Positions 35,394 through 47,882 of a stretch of DNA of 64,000 nucleotides are shown piece after piece; the stretch's first letter is position 1, and each line of letters begins with the position of its first letter. A program made the position numbers and the translations under genes. The notes under the pieces were generated by a model, which was given only the letters and a program-made list of their open reading frames with translations, was not told the origin of the DNA and made no database searches. Source of the stretch: Ampelomyces quisqualis (lineage: Eukaryota > Ascomycota > Dothideomycetes > Pleosporales > Phaeosphaeriaceae); the NCBI GenBank assembly GCA_018398575.1, contig JAGTXZ010000018.1:930001-994000 (forward strand), read 5' to 3'.

Positions 35394-35984
35394 TAATTGT
35401 AGAGATTAATGCGTTTAAAGTGTTTGCTGCCTTATATACTATGTATAAGATTTATAAAGTATTACGCGTTACCTCTTATATATATTCTTCTTTACTAAGC
35501 GTCTCTAAGATAAACAAATGCAGGCCTATTGTTTTAATTTATATAGGTATCTTTTAAAGTCTTAGTTGTGCCTACTAGCGTAGTAGGTATCCTTTTTATT
35601 ACTAGCTAGCAGCATCTTAGTGTAGATAAGTTTAATACGCGTAACTTCTTTACGTTAATAGAAGTTCTTAAAGCTGTAATAAAGCTTAGTAATAATAGAG
35701 AACTTAATGTTATATAAGTTATAGTTAGAATATCTTAATATCTAGACGTTAGATTGCTACTTGTAGAGTCTAACAGAAATGCATTGTATATAGTATAAGA
35801 GAGGTTGCAGCTACTTAGGTAGGCTTTGCTATTAAAGAGCCTAATAAGAGTGCTAGAATAGAGATATCCTAACAAACAACTGTAACTCTACGTTGTCCTT
35901 AATTTTTGCCTGTAACAATATATAGACAAAAGCATGTAAATTGTAGTTATATCTCTAATATCTTTTAGTTACCTAATAGTATAA

Positions 35985-36760
35985 GAATTGCGTTCTTAAG
36001 TTAGGCTAAGTTATTAATATATATTGCAGAACATAACAAAGTTGTTGCAATAACAGCGCTCTTAAGTTAGGCTAAGTTGTTAATATGCGCACTAGAATAC
36101 TATTATAGTTGTTATTATAGAGATCTTTGCTTTTAGACACGCTATAAGGTATCTTAGTTAAGTAATAGTATTGCAGGATATAACAAAGTTATTGTAATAA
36201 CAGCGCTCTTAAGTTAGGCTAAGTTGTTAATGTACGCACTAAAATACTATTATAGCTATTGTTGTAGAGATTCTTGCTTTTAAACACGCTATAAGGTATC
36301 TTAGTTAAGTAATAGTATTACAGAACATAACAAAGTTATTGCAACAATAACACTCTTAAGTTAGGCTAAGTTATTAATGTGCGCACTAGAATACTATTAT
36401 AGCTATTGTTATAGAAATCCTTACTTTTAAATATGCTATAAGGTATCTTAGTTAAGTAATAGTATTACAGGATATAACAAAGTTATTGCAATAACAGTAC
36501 TCTTAAGTTAGGCTAAGTTGTTAATGTGTGCACTAGAATGCTATTATAGCTGTTGTTATAAAGATCCTTGCTTTTAAACACGCTATAAGGTATCTTAGTT
36601 AAGTAATAGTATTACAGAACATAACAAAGTTATTGTAATAACAGCGCTCTTAAGTTAGGCTAAGTTATTAATGTATACTCTAGGATGCTATTATAGCTGT
36701 TATTATAGAGATCCTTGTTGTTTAACATGTTATAAAGTATCTTAGTTAAGCTACAACATC
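35985..36760. repeat. Satellite-like tandem array, about 147 bp period
   Basis: At least five units, each with CTCTTAAGTTAGGCTAAGTT followed by GCGCACTAGAATACTATTATAG and GGTATCTTAGTTAAGTAATAG, which start at about 36,061, 36,208, 36,355, 36,502 and 36,649. An incomplete unit precedes them. The spacing is very regular. No coding potential. Confidence 0.9.
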
Positions 36761-37039
36761 TAAACAGCTACTAAAGGGTCTATTTAGGACATAAATTTGC
36801 TTTTATACTAGTAGGCTAAGAAGTAGCGTAAGTGTAGTGCTAATAACATAGTAAAGCTTAGTTCTAGATTTTTAAACTATACAAACATATAGACGTAATA
36901 AGTATAGTTTTAGTTTTGTAAAAATAAAAATATAATAAAAGATTAAGTCTCTTAGACTTACAAGAAATATATATATAAAGACAGTAATATTAAATTAAGA
37001 GTATAAGTTATGTGTTAAGAAGCAGCTATATACATAGGT

Positions 37040-37345
37040 ATATAGGTAAATTTATCTCTAGTTTTAAGGTTAGGAAAGTATAAGAAGGCGCAAGTATATA
37101 ATAGATAAAAATAACACTAAGTTTTATGTATATTTTAACAAAAGACTGTTACCTTAACTCTAAGGCTAGAGACACATAGGTAAATTTATCTCTAGTTTTA
37201 AGGTTAAAGAAGTATAAGAAGGCGCAAGTGTATAATAGATAAAAATAACACTAAGTTCTATATATATTTTAACAAAAGACTATTACCTTAACTCTAAGAC
37301 TAGAGATACATAGGTAAATTTATCTCTAGTTTTAAGGTTAGAAAA
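37040..37345. repeat. Tandem repeat, about 135 bp period, 2.3 copies
   Basis: Units carry TAGGTAAATTTATCTCTAG, TATAAGAAGGCGCAAGT and TAACAAAAGACT. It lies between the 147 bp array and the Plavaka-like region. Confidence 0.8.
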
Positions 37346-38199
37346 ATATATATATAGTAAGAGGCAGAAAGTAGCTAGCTAGTAAGGCTATTATATACTC
37401 TATTAGCGCTAATAGTTTAAGAGTAAGCAGCACGTAGATGCGTTTAATGTACAGCAGTTTGTTAACAGTCTTTGTTACTATTTAGCCCCTATTATATTTG
37501 CACATTAGAGCAAGTTAAAACAGTAGTCTCTAGTAGACAACTATCTTATACTATGCTAGAGAAAGAATATAAATTAGATCTGCAAGCATTTTAAAACTAG
37601 AAAAGATTAAATATACTAGCTACTTAGAACATTAGTTAACACTGTATATAAATTATACTTATTATTTCTTACTGTTAAGTAATTGCCTACGCCTGTTACT
37701 AGTCTTACCTATAGTATATATAGTACACTATTCTACTTACTTCTATTTGTATTAAGCCTAGCTACCTTGGTACAAGTTGTATATTAGGCTGCTAGAGCTA
37801 CTAGTCTATTTTTTTTATACTTTTAAACCTTATATATGTTTACTTGCAGGTATACTTACCTTTTTAGGTATTTAGGTTCTACTATATATATTCTAAGCGC
37901 GCAGTAACTTATTTATTTTAGAGTATTAATATTTTTTAGCGTAAGAATTATTATTAATATTAATCTTTATTAAGCTATGTTAGCTAGCCTAACTAATCTA
38001 GTTGTTAACAAGTAAGCTCTAGTGTAATAACGTAACAGTTGTTAGAGTAATAAAAAATATTAAAAGAAAAAAAAATATTAGTTATTGCGCCTATAACTGT
38101 TAGCATAGTTCTATACACAGGTTAAGTAACTATAAGCTATAGTAGACTTTAGTAGACTACTATAGACAATAGACTGTACAGCACAAGATAGATGCTGCT

Positions 38200-41100
38200 A
38201 GTAACTACCTTAACACTACGTAACTAATGTTAATACTATTTTTATACACTTAGTCTTCTTACATCTAAACTATAGAGTTATATATAAATAAATTAGTAAT
38301 AGATTATATATGCATACTGTATAGCTTTTACACTAAGACATACGCAGGACTTGTTAAACACAGCGCTTAATACTAGACGCGTTACTACCTACTACCTAAT
38401 AATATGCTAGTTATAACTCCTAACACTATAATATAATAGCACAGCTCTAATAGCTGTAACACAATAGATGCTACTCTAGATAACGCAGCACCTGCTTTAT
38501 ACAGCAATATCTTATGTAAACGCAACTATACTTTAGCTAAACATAAAGTAATAGAGTAAATAGGCCTAATATTAGCGTCTATACAAGAATAAGACAAGCT
38601 GTTTAAGATAGCAAGTAGACAGCACGCTAGCAAACCCTTTAGTTTAAGAACAGCAGACGCAAAGTAGTAGGCTATACGTAGCTAAATAGCGCACGCGTGC
38701 TAACACTAATAGAAATAATATAGTAGGGCCCTTTAGTTTTCTTTTTGCACTAGCGTTTGCATTGTAGCTACAAAGGATAAAATGCACATTAAGTAATGTT
38801 AATAGCTTCTTTACTAACATATAGCTACATAAGCTATATTTATAGCTACAGTTCTAATTAGAGCGCTAGTAGTAGTAGGCTATATTAAACATTTAATCTA
38901 GGCTACAAGATAACATATAGATATAAGAGGACGTAGTAATTATATCTAGGTTACTAAACCTCTAACCTAACTAATATATATTTATATACTAGAATATTAT
39001 ATTATAGATTGCCTTTATACTTAGTTATTACCTATTTGCTAATAAGATAGTTTACGCACCTAGCTATTCTTTTACAGGCACACCTAATAAACTTATAAGA
39101 GTGTATTATAAACTACACTTAGAAGATTAGTAGTAGTTAATATAATAGCGCTTGCTAAATAGTGTAACCCTTGTGCTAGTTATACTAGTAGTAGACAAAA
39201 CATAGTTGTCTATAATATCTAGTAATGTAGCAGCATAGCTAATATATATTACTATTAGGAATCTTAACTATAAGGTACAACAACGCAGAACAACACCTAA
39301 GACACTACTAGCTAGATTTATCCTAACAGCTAAGCTTCTAGATCCTATTCTAAAGAGTAAAGTATATTATTACTATATAAGTAAACTGTTGTTGCGTAAG
39401 TACTAACTACAGCGTTAACAATAGAGGGTTACTATAGAAGATAGACGCTAACTAGTAACTGCAGTACTTAAAGAGGCTGCTAAATACAGTATACAGCTAG
39501 AGTGTGCTAACTAACAGACGCAATAGTGTTACCTAACTATTTGTACAATTCTAGCTAACTATAAAGAGTAAGTGCTACTAACAGGTGTAAAGAAAAACAG
39601 ATACTATACTTAATATATAGTACTACTAGATAAACAAAAGAACTTATGCAATAAATATCTATAGCAAACAGAAGAGTATACACGCTTGTAACAGAGTTGT
39701 TGTCTTAATAAAGAATATAAGAATTACGTTTATCTAGTAGAGTGCTTTGGCTAGAATTACTATAACTTTAATATACATAAGTTATTAGCTACAGATATAT
39801 TATATCTACGACTTAAGAGGTTAGTTATAAAAATATTAGAATTTATAGAAGACATACTAATAGATATACACCCTAGACAAAAGAAGGGCTAGAATAGTAC
39901 TATAGTTCTAGTAGTAGAAGATAATAGCTATGCCTAGTTAAATAAAAGGTTTTGCTAAGTTAAGTATAACACTAGACTAAAACAGTTTAATAATAAGAAG
40001 GCATTTACAAAAGTATTATAGTAGACTAGCGCAAAACAAAAAGTAGTAATTTGCTAATTTGTAGTAGTAGTATCTTCTCTACTAGCAACTAAGGCACTAT
40101 ACGCGTTGTATTTTATCTAGGCTGTGTGCAATCTACTAGTACTCTTATAATATAAGAGTTATAACAAAAATATGTTAGAGTATATATTGTTAGCTATTAA
40201 ACAAATAGATGTTTTAAAAGAAGAGTTTTAACCTTTTAGACAGACGCAAGGAAAAGAAAAGAATTTTAACTACTCTAAATAGCACGCGCTAACCTATATT
40301 ATTAACAATATCTATATATATAGAGCCCTTAATAGCATATACACTAGAATAAACAGCAAGGCCTACTATATTACAATAGTAAAACAATTCTACCTAATAA
40401 TAAACAAGAGAGATTTTCTTATACAAATCTACCTCTATAACTCTAGACAGCTTGCGCTTATAGTGTTTAAACACAAGATAGTTATAGACTAAAGTTAATA
40501 GTGCACTACTGCTAACTAGCGTAAGTATACCTTTACTACAAGCGTGTTAACAGCAATACTATTTAAATAACTTAGATAGTCTATACTAGGTATATTACTA
40601 AATTCTATTATACTACTCCTTAGTAAGGTTACTACATATATTACGTTGCTAGACTTTACATATACTGCTGCAGTATTTGTCTAACACTACTATTAAAAGG
40701 TAACTAGCTGCCTTATTACCTTATATAATAAAGATAGACAAGACTCTAACTCTTACTAAGTAAACAGAATAAATATAAAAATACACACTTCTATAAGATA
40801 CTTAAGGCTATTAGGCAAACGCTATAACAACCCTAAATATTATAAAGAAAACATTATATAATATGCGCCTAACTAGCATAAGACTCAAAAATAGCGCAAA
40901 GATTACGTGTAGGTGCAAGAGTTTAAATATAAAGACTATACGCAACTGTCTTAGACTGTTGCAAACAGTAGAGCTATAGCTTAGGTACACCTAATACTTA
41001 CATTTATTAACAACAAATACTAAGATAAGGATAGAAAGAAATATAAGTATATAAGTGCCTTCTGCAAGGTTATAGTGTTTAACAACAATAGTTAAATTAA

Positions 41101-42130
41101 TAATATAACAAAGATGCTAGGCGTGCGCTGCTATACACACAGTACAAAGACTAAGCAACACATATTACAAGTATTTAAAGTATACAACATAACAACTATT
41201 ATTTATCCTGTATACTTAGTACTAAAGAATCTACTTATACTTAATAATAAGGTTCCTGTTTCTTATTATATAAATAATTACATTAATTAGAACAAATATA
41301 ATAGACTGTATTCTTTTACGTTTAATTAAGACTAGATATATATAGTATAGAATTATAAATAAAAGCAAGTGTAGCAAGACACCTAGTATATAGTGTTAGA
41401 CATAGTAAATAGAATTATATATCTAACAATAGCTCTACTATTACTTTAGCCTACCTAATAGAACGTAAACCTACTAATATAACAAGCGCTATAACACAGG
41501 ACTGTAGCGTAAGGCTGCTAACGCAACCTTCTTACTACATACTATACACTACTATAAACGCGTAATAATAGTAACTCTTATCTATATACACAAGTATTAT
41601 AGAGATATTACAACAGTTACCTAGAATTGCTAGTTAGTGTAGACAGAAGAATAGCACTACTGCAGTAACACTAAATATAATTGTTAAAAGACAGTATATG
41701 CAATATAATGCAACTAACAGCAGAAGAATATAACTTAATATACTCTAACGTAAAATAAGAGATAAGAAGGTAGAAGATGCTAGGCTGTTCTCTATAGATA
41801 ACTATAGTAAAAGAACACTTACAGTAAATTACAAGAGTAATTGTATTATAACAGAACAGACTACTATAAAACGTAGCTAACAGTTGCCTTATCTAGATAA
41901 TTATACACTTTGCTATCTAATATAACTATAACGCAGCCTAATAGATATACTTGCAACAGAACAAAACTAAACTAAATAACAATTAGAAGCAAGCTTTACT
42001 AGATAGAAACCTATATAAAAAGATAATAGAAACAGTTAACAAAGAGTTAAGTATAATATAAATTACCTCTAACATAACAACTATATTAGTTTTAAACGCA
42101 ACTAGAAACAAGTACACTCTTATTAGGACA
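38200..42130 (+). pseudogene. Plavaka-type (CACTA-related) transposase remnant
   Basis: A plus-strand frame can be followed for almost 4 kb with TAG/TAA replacing Gln/Trp. Near 39,170-39,340 it encodes VILVVDKT, then a SSNVAA, IYITIRNLN and RRTTPKTLLARF series. This matches the SSDKTxLT...PVYLTIGNI...RRKPSR block of fungal Plavaka transposases. It is followed by a block corresponding to the QRCYP/DYxEQ section near 39,480, and an NKRF..VKYNTRLKQFNNKKAFT block near 39,950 corresponding to DDRF...LKRFPKG. Catalytic Asp/Glu residues were not assigned. Not active. It is the best candidate for the enzyme that moved the surrounding TIR element. Confidence 0.6.
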
Positions 42131-42134
42131 AACT

Positions 42135-42433
42135 TGTAACAACGCAGGTAGGTACAGCTATCAGGATCGAATCGGATACGTATCAGAGGCATATGGAAGT
42201 GCGTGTTGTATCAGAGATTCTGGATTGGCTATACACCTATAGGTCTTGTACAGAAGGACAAGAGAAACTTATCCTCTATCTATGCTATAGGCTCATATTT
42301 ATAGTGGGCGTAGCAGCTGAGTTGGAGCGCTGTTAGAGCGCTTTCGGTCCTGATCTGCTAGCTCCCTACATGATCTGTCACTAAGCCTTCATAAGGTATC
42401 AGATGTAACATGTGTTTGCATGTGCTTGTCACA
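42135..42433 (+). mobile_element. Solo LTR of Gypsy family 1, weakly mutated
   Basis: 299 bp, TGTAAC to GTCACA, flanked by the perfect duplication AAACT (42,130-42,134 and 42,434-42,438). Unlike other copies, it keeps many C and G bases (for example ATCAGGATCGAATCGGATACG, where others read ATTAGGATTAAATTAGATACG). It therefore inserted recently or escaped most RIP, and left a solo LTR by LTR-LTR recombination. Confidence 0.93.
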
Positions 42434-42767
42434 AAACTAGCTATTATATATACACTACAACCTGCTAGCAATAGATAAGTATATTAACAACCTTAATTAT
42501 AATTTGTTTGTGTAGATATTAGAGCACAAATTAGGCTTTAAAAGTAAATGCAACAGCATATATTACTACATAAAGAAGAGAGATAGATAGGCGTAAATAC
42601 AGATATCTATAAAGGCACGCTAGTACAGTATATTACAAGAGATAGTTACATTAAAAATACACTAGGCGTTATTTATAATTAAACTACAAACATAACTAGT
42701 ATAGTAGCATACTAGATCTGTACTAACAACTTACTAGGTAAATAGTTTTCTGCGTATAGAGCTACTA

Positions 42768-43130
42768 GATCGCTTATATTGCGCGCATAACTATTTATAC
42801 TAATAGTAGACAACTATTGTATACGCTAACATTTAGTAGAGAATAGAAGAATAGAAGGGCACCTAATTGCCTGTATTGCGCGCACTACTATTTATGCTAA
42901 TAGTAGATAACTATTATATACGCTAACATTTAGTTAAGAATAGAAAAGCACCTAATTACTTATATTGCGCGTATAACTATTTATGCTAACAGTAGACAAC
43001 TATTATGTACGCTAGCACGTAGTTAAGGACAAAAAAGAGCCTAATTACTTATATTACGCGCATAACTATTTATGCTAACAGTAGACAACTATTATATACG
43101 CTAGTACGTAGTTAAGAATAAGAGGCTATC
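42768..43130. repeat. Four-copy tandem repeat, 88-97 bp period
   Basis: Each unit has TTGCGCGCATAACTATTTAT (or close), GTAGACAACTATTATATACGC and CACCTAATTACTTATATT. Period shortens from 97 to 88 bp along the array. Confidence 0.85.
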
Positions 43131-43299
43131 TAATTAAACAGCCTAACTACTACGCTCTAGCAAAATTTAAGGCAATATTAGACTGTATATATTACAAAAA
43201 CCTTACTTATACCTATAAAGTAAAAACTCTGTTGTGCTACACATATTACTTACTTCTGCTACTCTTGCTAATAGTTCTTTAACATTTAAAGAGTAAGCG

Positions 43300-45760
43300 C
43301 TTGCTTTGTATACTCTATACTAAGCAGCAAATTTAAGTAATGTTAGCAGTACACTATATCTCTGTCTAAACAAGCGCTAAAACAAGCGCTAACAGATAAT
43401 AGTATAAAGGTTAGGCTTCTAGAAGATATAACTCTAGAACTAACATACTAAAAACTAAGACGCTACAGAAACTAAAAACTATCTAGACTCTAATACTACT
43501 GTTCTTAAGCCTTAACTTTAGAATTAAAACAGAAGTACAACTAACTACTATACTAGCCTAACTAAAAAGTTACTTAATAAGACAGCCTAGAGATTAAATA
43601 CTATATACTTTTAGATCTGTAGCCTACTTGCTTGTTAATAAGAAGAATCTAGACGCAGTAGTAGCATAAGCATAATAAGCTAACACAAACTAAAAACTTA
43701 TAGAACTAACACATAGAAAATATTAGTAGTTAAAAGAGAACTGCTATTAGACTTAAGGCTATTATACTATAGGAAGATACCTTATTATACACAATTAAGT
43801 AGTTCTAACTGTTACAAAGTTGTAACTCTTCTTATCTAGTATAAACTTATTTAGGTTACTACTATAAAGGAAAGAAAAACACTAAGCAAAGGAAAGTGTA
43901 TTACTAGAAAATAAGACTATACTAGAGAAGGTAAGAGTTATCTTAGTAACGCAACTACTTACTAATAACAGAAAGACGCTATATAGTATAGCAATAACGC
44001 TATAGCTTAATACATATAAGTATGTATACGCCTAAATACTACTAGACGCTTAGACAGAAGTATAGAATACTCTACTATTATTAGTTTAATTACATATTAG
44101 CTTAACACTATATAAAGAAGCTGCCTGCTATATAAGTACTATTGCAGCCTGCTAAGAACAGTAGCTAATAGTAGGCGCCTAGATACTAGACATATACAGC
44201 AACTTGCAGACCTACGTAATAAGGCAAAGATAACTAGAAATTACTAGTGCTTACACATTAAACTACCTAGATAAACAGGTTCTTAAGCCTAGTAAACTGC
44301 TTAAAGACTTTATTTACTTACTATAAGACCTAAAAAACGCAAGTACACCTTTAAAACAGCTATGCTAGCTAACTAAAGACAGCCTAAATCTACTAGATTT
44401 CTAAACCCTAGTCTTGCAGTAGTAATAGCACAGTTATTTTATAATAACAGAAAATAAGGCATTGCTGCAATAACTAGGAATTAAGAGAAGTTTAATAAAC
44501 TAAGTGCAAATATAGTAGCACTAATAGGCTTAGTTATATTTAACGCAATAAGAGAATTTAATAACAATAGCACTAGAAAAACTATACTCTTTTATAGACA
44601 CACTATAGAGAGTATGTTACAAGTTCTACACATAGTATTAGCTAACAGAAAGCAAACTACTTTAATACTATTTGCAAAAAATAAAAGAACTTAGAAGGCA
44701 TTTAATAGATTTTTATATAGGATAATATACAACAGGATATTACTGTATACATAAACTAACAAGAGAATAACAAGGCTAACGTTTTAGTACTAAAGGATAC
44801 TTATAACAACAACGTAGATAATATCCTAGCTAACTACATAGAAGAGGAGCAAAATTGCTATAGTACGCTTATAAATAATTACAATAACAAAGAGAAGAAG
44901 AAGGTAAACTACTTAATAGAAAAGAATAGAGAAAAAGACGTTAGAGAAGGAGAGAAAGTCCTACACAAAGATACTAATAATGTAAGTAAGTCTAAACGTA
45001 ATATAATATAAAATAACTTGCATAGAATACTATTTATATACGCGTGCGTAAAGTATTAAGTAAAGTAAAAGATGTTTTGCTAAAAGAGTACAGACATATA
45101 AATAAACTTGCACTAGAATACCTTTATAAGGTAGACAAATAGCTATAGTTTAAGAACTATAGAAGTAGCTAGAGCATTGTAGCAGAAGACGCATAGAAAG
45201 AATTTGTAACACAAGCCTATAATATTACAATTAAAGGTAACATACTTAACGTAATTACTTTAACTAAAGAGAAATAGCAACTAGAACAAGATAAGTATAA
45301 TAAGTTAGTATAATAGTATAAAGAAGAAATAAAGTGTTATTAAGTAGTTATAAATAGTAAGTAACGCAAATGTTATAAAAACTAGATATACTTTTACTAG
45401 TATAACGCGTAAATACTGTTAGGTTAGCCTTAATATAACATAATAGTGTAGACTACTATAGCAGACAGTGCAGCACTAGTAGACATAGTACTTAATTTTA
45501 ATATAACTAACTAGTAAGATAATTACTACTCTGCAAGTAGTAGTAGCTATTACAGCCTTCTATATATAGAGCGCGTTGTGTACCTACTAACGCGTGCTCT
45601 ACAGAATGTTAAGCCTAGTAGCTGCGTCTAGGCTAGCCTACTTTTAAAAGAGCGTAATTTGTCTATACTATATTTAATTAAAAAGCCTATATAACTAGAT
45701 AAGAGGGACTAGCTTAGTTAGCCTACGCTACAAGAGTATAAAGATATAGGCAGCTAGCTA
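43300..45760 (+). pseudogene. Degraded plus-strand coding-like region, unidentified
   Basis: After allowing for RIP-type stops, long frames rich in Gln, Lys and Leu can be read (for example around 45,060-45,640: ALEYLYKVDKQ and onward). It could be a second gene of the large element or the 3' part of the Plavaka-like gene. Family not recognised. Confidence 0.35.
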
Positions 45761-45834
45761 TAGTATATAGTTCTACTAGTGCTATAGTACTTAACAGTCT
45801 TTAACTGTTAATACTAGTAATACTAGTAACACTA

Positions 45835-46019
45835 GTAACACTAGCAACACAGGCAACGCAAGTAATATAGGTAATTTGCTGTTAGGTTGCTATTAGGTTG
45901 CTAGCAACTAGAAGTAAGTAGGGCAACTTTAGCAAATTGTCTAGTAGATAGTATTGCTGTCGGGCAGCCGCGGGTCGCCACAACCAGGCTAACTAGACAA
46001 ATCTTAATTTTTCCTAACG
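45835..46019 (-). repeat. Right terminal repeat of the large element
   Basis: About 185 bp matching the right end of the short TIR elements, including GTTGCTAGCAACTAGAAGTA, a CAGCCGCGGGTCGC segment and the terminal CTTAATTTTTCCTAACG. Just inside it are short ACTAGTAAC-like repeats (45,790-45,840). Confidence 0.75.
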
Positions 46020-47157
46020 AATAAGCTTTGCTTTAGAGCTGCTCTTAAATACTAAGGTATATACTTCTCTTTCTTAACGCAAAAAGTCTCTAACTAGTAG
46101 AAGGCTACTTACTTAAGAAGATATAATTATTAAGTGTTTAACTTACATAAACTGCGTATATAGGTTAGTGCCTATATACTGTAAACCTAGCGCTTTGCGC
46201 GTCCTACATGCCCTTTAGGAGGCTAACTAGCTAGTTTAGTTCTTAGGACGATAATCAATACCAACCAACCAACCAACTGATCGCTTGACACTGCCACGCT
46301 CACCATATGGAGGCTGATCTATGAAGAAGCTTGAGTTATCTGGTTCAGGACTGCTACAGAGCTGATATCTTCGTGCTCTGCGCGAATATCGCTACCTGCT
46401 CATCAATCAGCCAAGAACAGAACTGCACTTTTCCTTGCTGCAGTACAAGATCAATTCAGGGCTTTCCGTTCTTAACTTGGAGCACAAGGAAGCCAAGATA
46501 AGCTTTTTACGAGTACTATGATGAGAGGTCAATATGCTGACTCGAATACAGCTTGGTAGGGTGCCCACATCTTGCGTGAGCCTCCGACCAAATTCTCTTT
46601 CGCTACATTTCCCGCACCGCTTACCTTCTCTAGGTCAGCCCGTCCTTTCAAGTGCACATTGTTCCTGTGCGAAGCTAGTAGGAGCTAAATAAGCATGATT
46701 TGCTTACCAGCAACGCACCAATCGCTTTGCGTTTGTTACTATCTGAACTTCTATCCTCGAGAGATTTAGAAGGGGTGTCGCGGATGGCAACGAAACAGCT
46801 AGCAAGAGCTTTCAGGAGCTTTGTTGCGGGAGGCACCTATGTTTGGGAGATCAAGAGCCTGGGTGTTTTGTGTCTAGTGGGGCAGGTGACACCGATTGAC
46901 GTGGCAGTTGCACTGTCAGAGAAGCACAGAGCGAGCTCAAAGGTTGTTAGAATGGATCAGGACAGATCGGTAGAAGAGTGGCCAGTGTAGCGCTTTTATG
47001 TCTGCAAGAGAAGCAAAGCCTGCCTGATCGAGTGGGTCTTACACGAGCGACTCTCCGTGGACTAAGCACGGATGCTGTCTATCTCGGGTTTGCTCCAGTC
47101 ATATGATAGGTTCATATGACTGCTAAGGAGTAGTCAAACGTGTTGCTCACCACAGCC

Positions 47158-47164
47158 TATAAAA
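47158..47164 (+). promoter_or_regulatory. TATA box of the 77-residue gene
   Basis: TATAAAA followed by a CT-rich stretch (TTATCTTCTTTTTCCTCAATC). No ATG occurs between about 47,170 and the start at 47,325, which supports that start. Confidence 0.6.
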
Positions 47165-47324
47165 TGCAATGTGGTTCGACGGTTATCTTCTTTTTCCTCA
47201 ATCACAAGCCAATTCCTGCCCACATCACAAGGTCGTTACCAAGCAAAGACTAACACACCTTACGTACTCGAGTTACTCGTTATCGACTTAGCCTGCCCCA
47301 ATTCTCACACAGACAGATTAAACA

Positions 47325-47558
47325 ATGTGCTTCCGGGAACCCTACGAATTTCTTTTATGCAAGTGCACAGGGGAGAAGATCACACCTTGCAAGACGAAAT
47401 GTGGCATAGTAATTCTTGTAAAATTCACACTTAAGGTGCCGGGAGATTGTGGACACCATAGCAAAAAAGAACAACTGGAGGCGGTTGAAAGGTTCAGAGA
47501 GACGCAGAAAAATGAAAATGAAAGCTCAGATACCGGAAGTGGCAAACAGAAAGCTTGA
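47325..47558 (+). CDS. Small Cys-rich hypothetical protein (77 aa)
   Basis: The ATG at 47,325 is the first one downstream of a TATA box, in the context AAACAATGT. The first 42 residues contain six Cys (positions 2, 12, 14, 22, 26, 42) beginning MCFREPYEF, then a hydrophobic IVILVKF stretch; the C-terminal 30 residues are charged and polar (EQLEAVERFRETQ). There is no N-terminal signal peptide. The MC...Y...C.C pattern resembles short Cys-rich orphan proteins common in filamentous fungi. Its position in a GC island inside RIP-affected DNA is typical of lineage-specific or effector-like genes, but secretion is not supported. Function unknown. Confidence 0.55.
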   Translation: MCFREPYEFLLCKCTGEKITPCKTKCGIVILVKFTLKVPGDCGHHSKKEQLEAVERFRETQKNENESSDTGSGKQKA

Positions 47559-47882
47559 TCATGAAAGTTTTGACGGGGCTTATGGAAGCATTGGAAACGG
47601 AGGAAGGCGGAAGGAATTGGGGATCGGGGTCGAGCGAGCTCATTCAGCGGATATATGCTTCACCTGTGAGGATTTACCTAGCCAGACATTCCCTCTAGAT
47701 GGTTTGCAGGCTTTTCCGTGTATCTCATTCTCGCTTTAGACATGCAATTGTGTGCGATGACACAGAGCTTCATGAAGACATAGGAAGTGAACGAACAGAG
47801 AGCAAATAGACTTGCAAGTGGTACTGTAATCACGTTCTCCGCTAATACAAGACTCCCTCATTTTTAAAGTTTCCACGCCGAA

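Larger units (their letters stand above)
11900..46019. mobile_element. Large TIR-bounded element, about 34 kb with insertions
   Basis: The left end reads CGTTAGGAAAACACAACGTT and the right end finishes CTTAATTTTTCCTAACG. These are the same left- and right-type ends found on the 844-845 bp short elements at 15,653 and 61,705. About 95 bp at the left and 185 bp at the right match those short elements before diverging. The dinucleotide AA flanks both ends. Removing the nested Gypsy element (7.1 kb), solo LTR (0.3 kb) and short TIR element (0.85 kb) leaves about 26 kb. It contains a Plavaka-type transposase remnant and other long degraded frames on both strands. That these belong to one element is inference from the ends; independent nested insertions are the alternative. 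Confidence 0.5.
10231..46250. other. AT-rich, RIP-mutated transposon block 1
   Basis: About 36 kb of A/T-dominated DNA with almost no open frame over 100 codons. Recognisable transposon frames inside have TAG or TAA at positions of Gln and Trp, and Asp-to-Asn changes consistent with G-to-A, as expected of RIP on duplicated DNA. Both edges are sharp. Confidence 0.85.

Noticed and set aside
35985..36760. CRISPR-like array
   Set aside because: Units are contiguous 147 bp tandem repeats without unique spacers, in a fungal genome.
11900..46019. Starship-type element with a tyrosine-recombinase captain
   Set aside because: The ends are extended inverted repeats shared with short TIR elements, and the recognisable enzyme is Plavaka-like; no captain-like sequence was recognised near either end.
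46700..46990. 96-codon frame in the GC island
   Set aside because: No ATG at its start and no motif or promoter.
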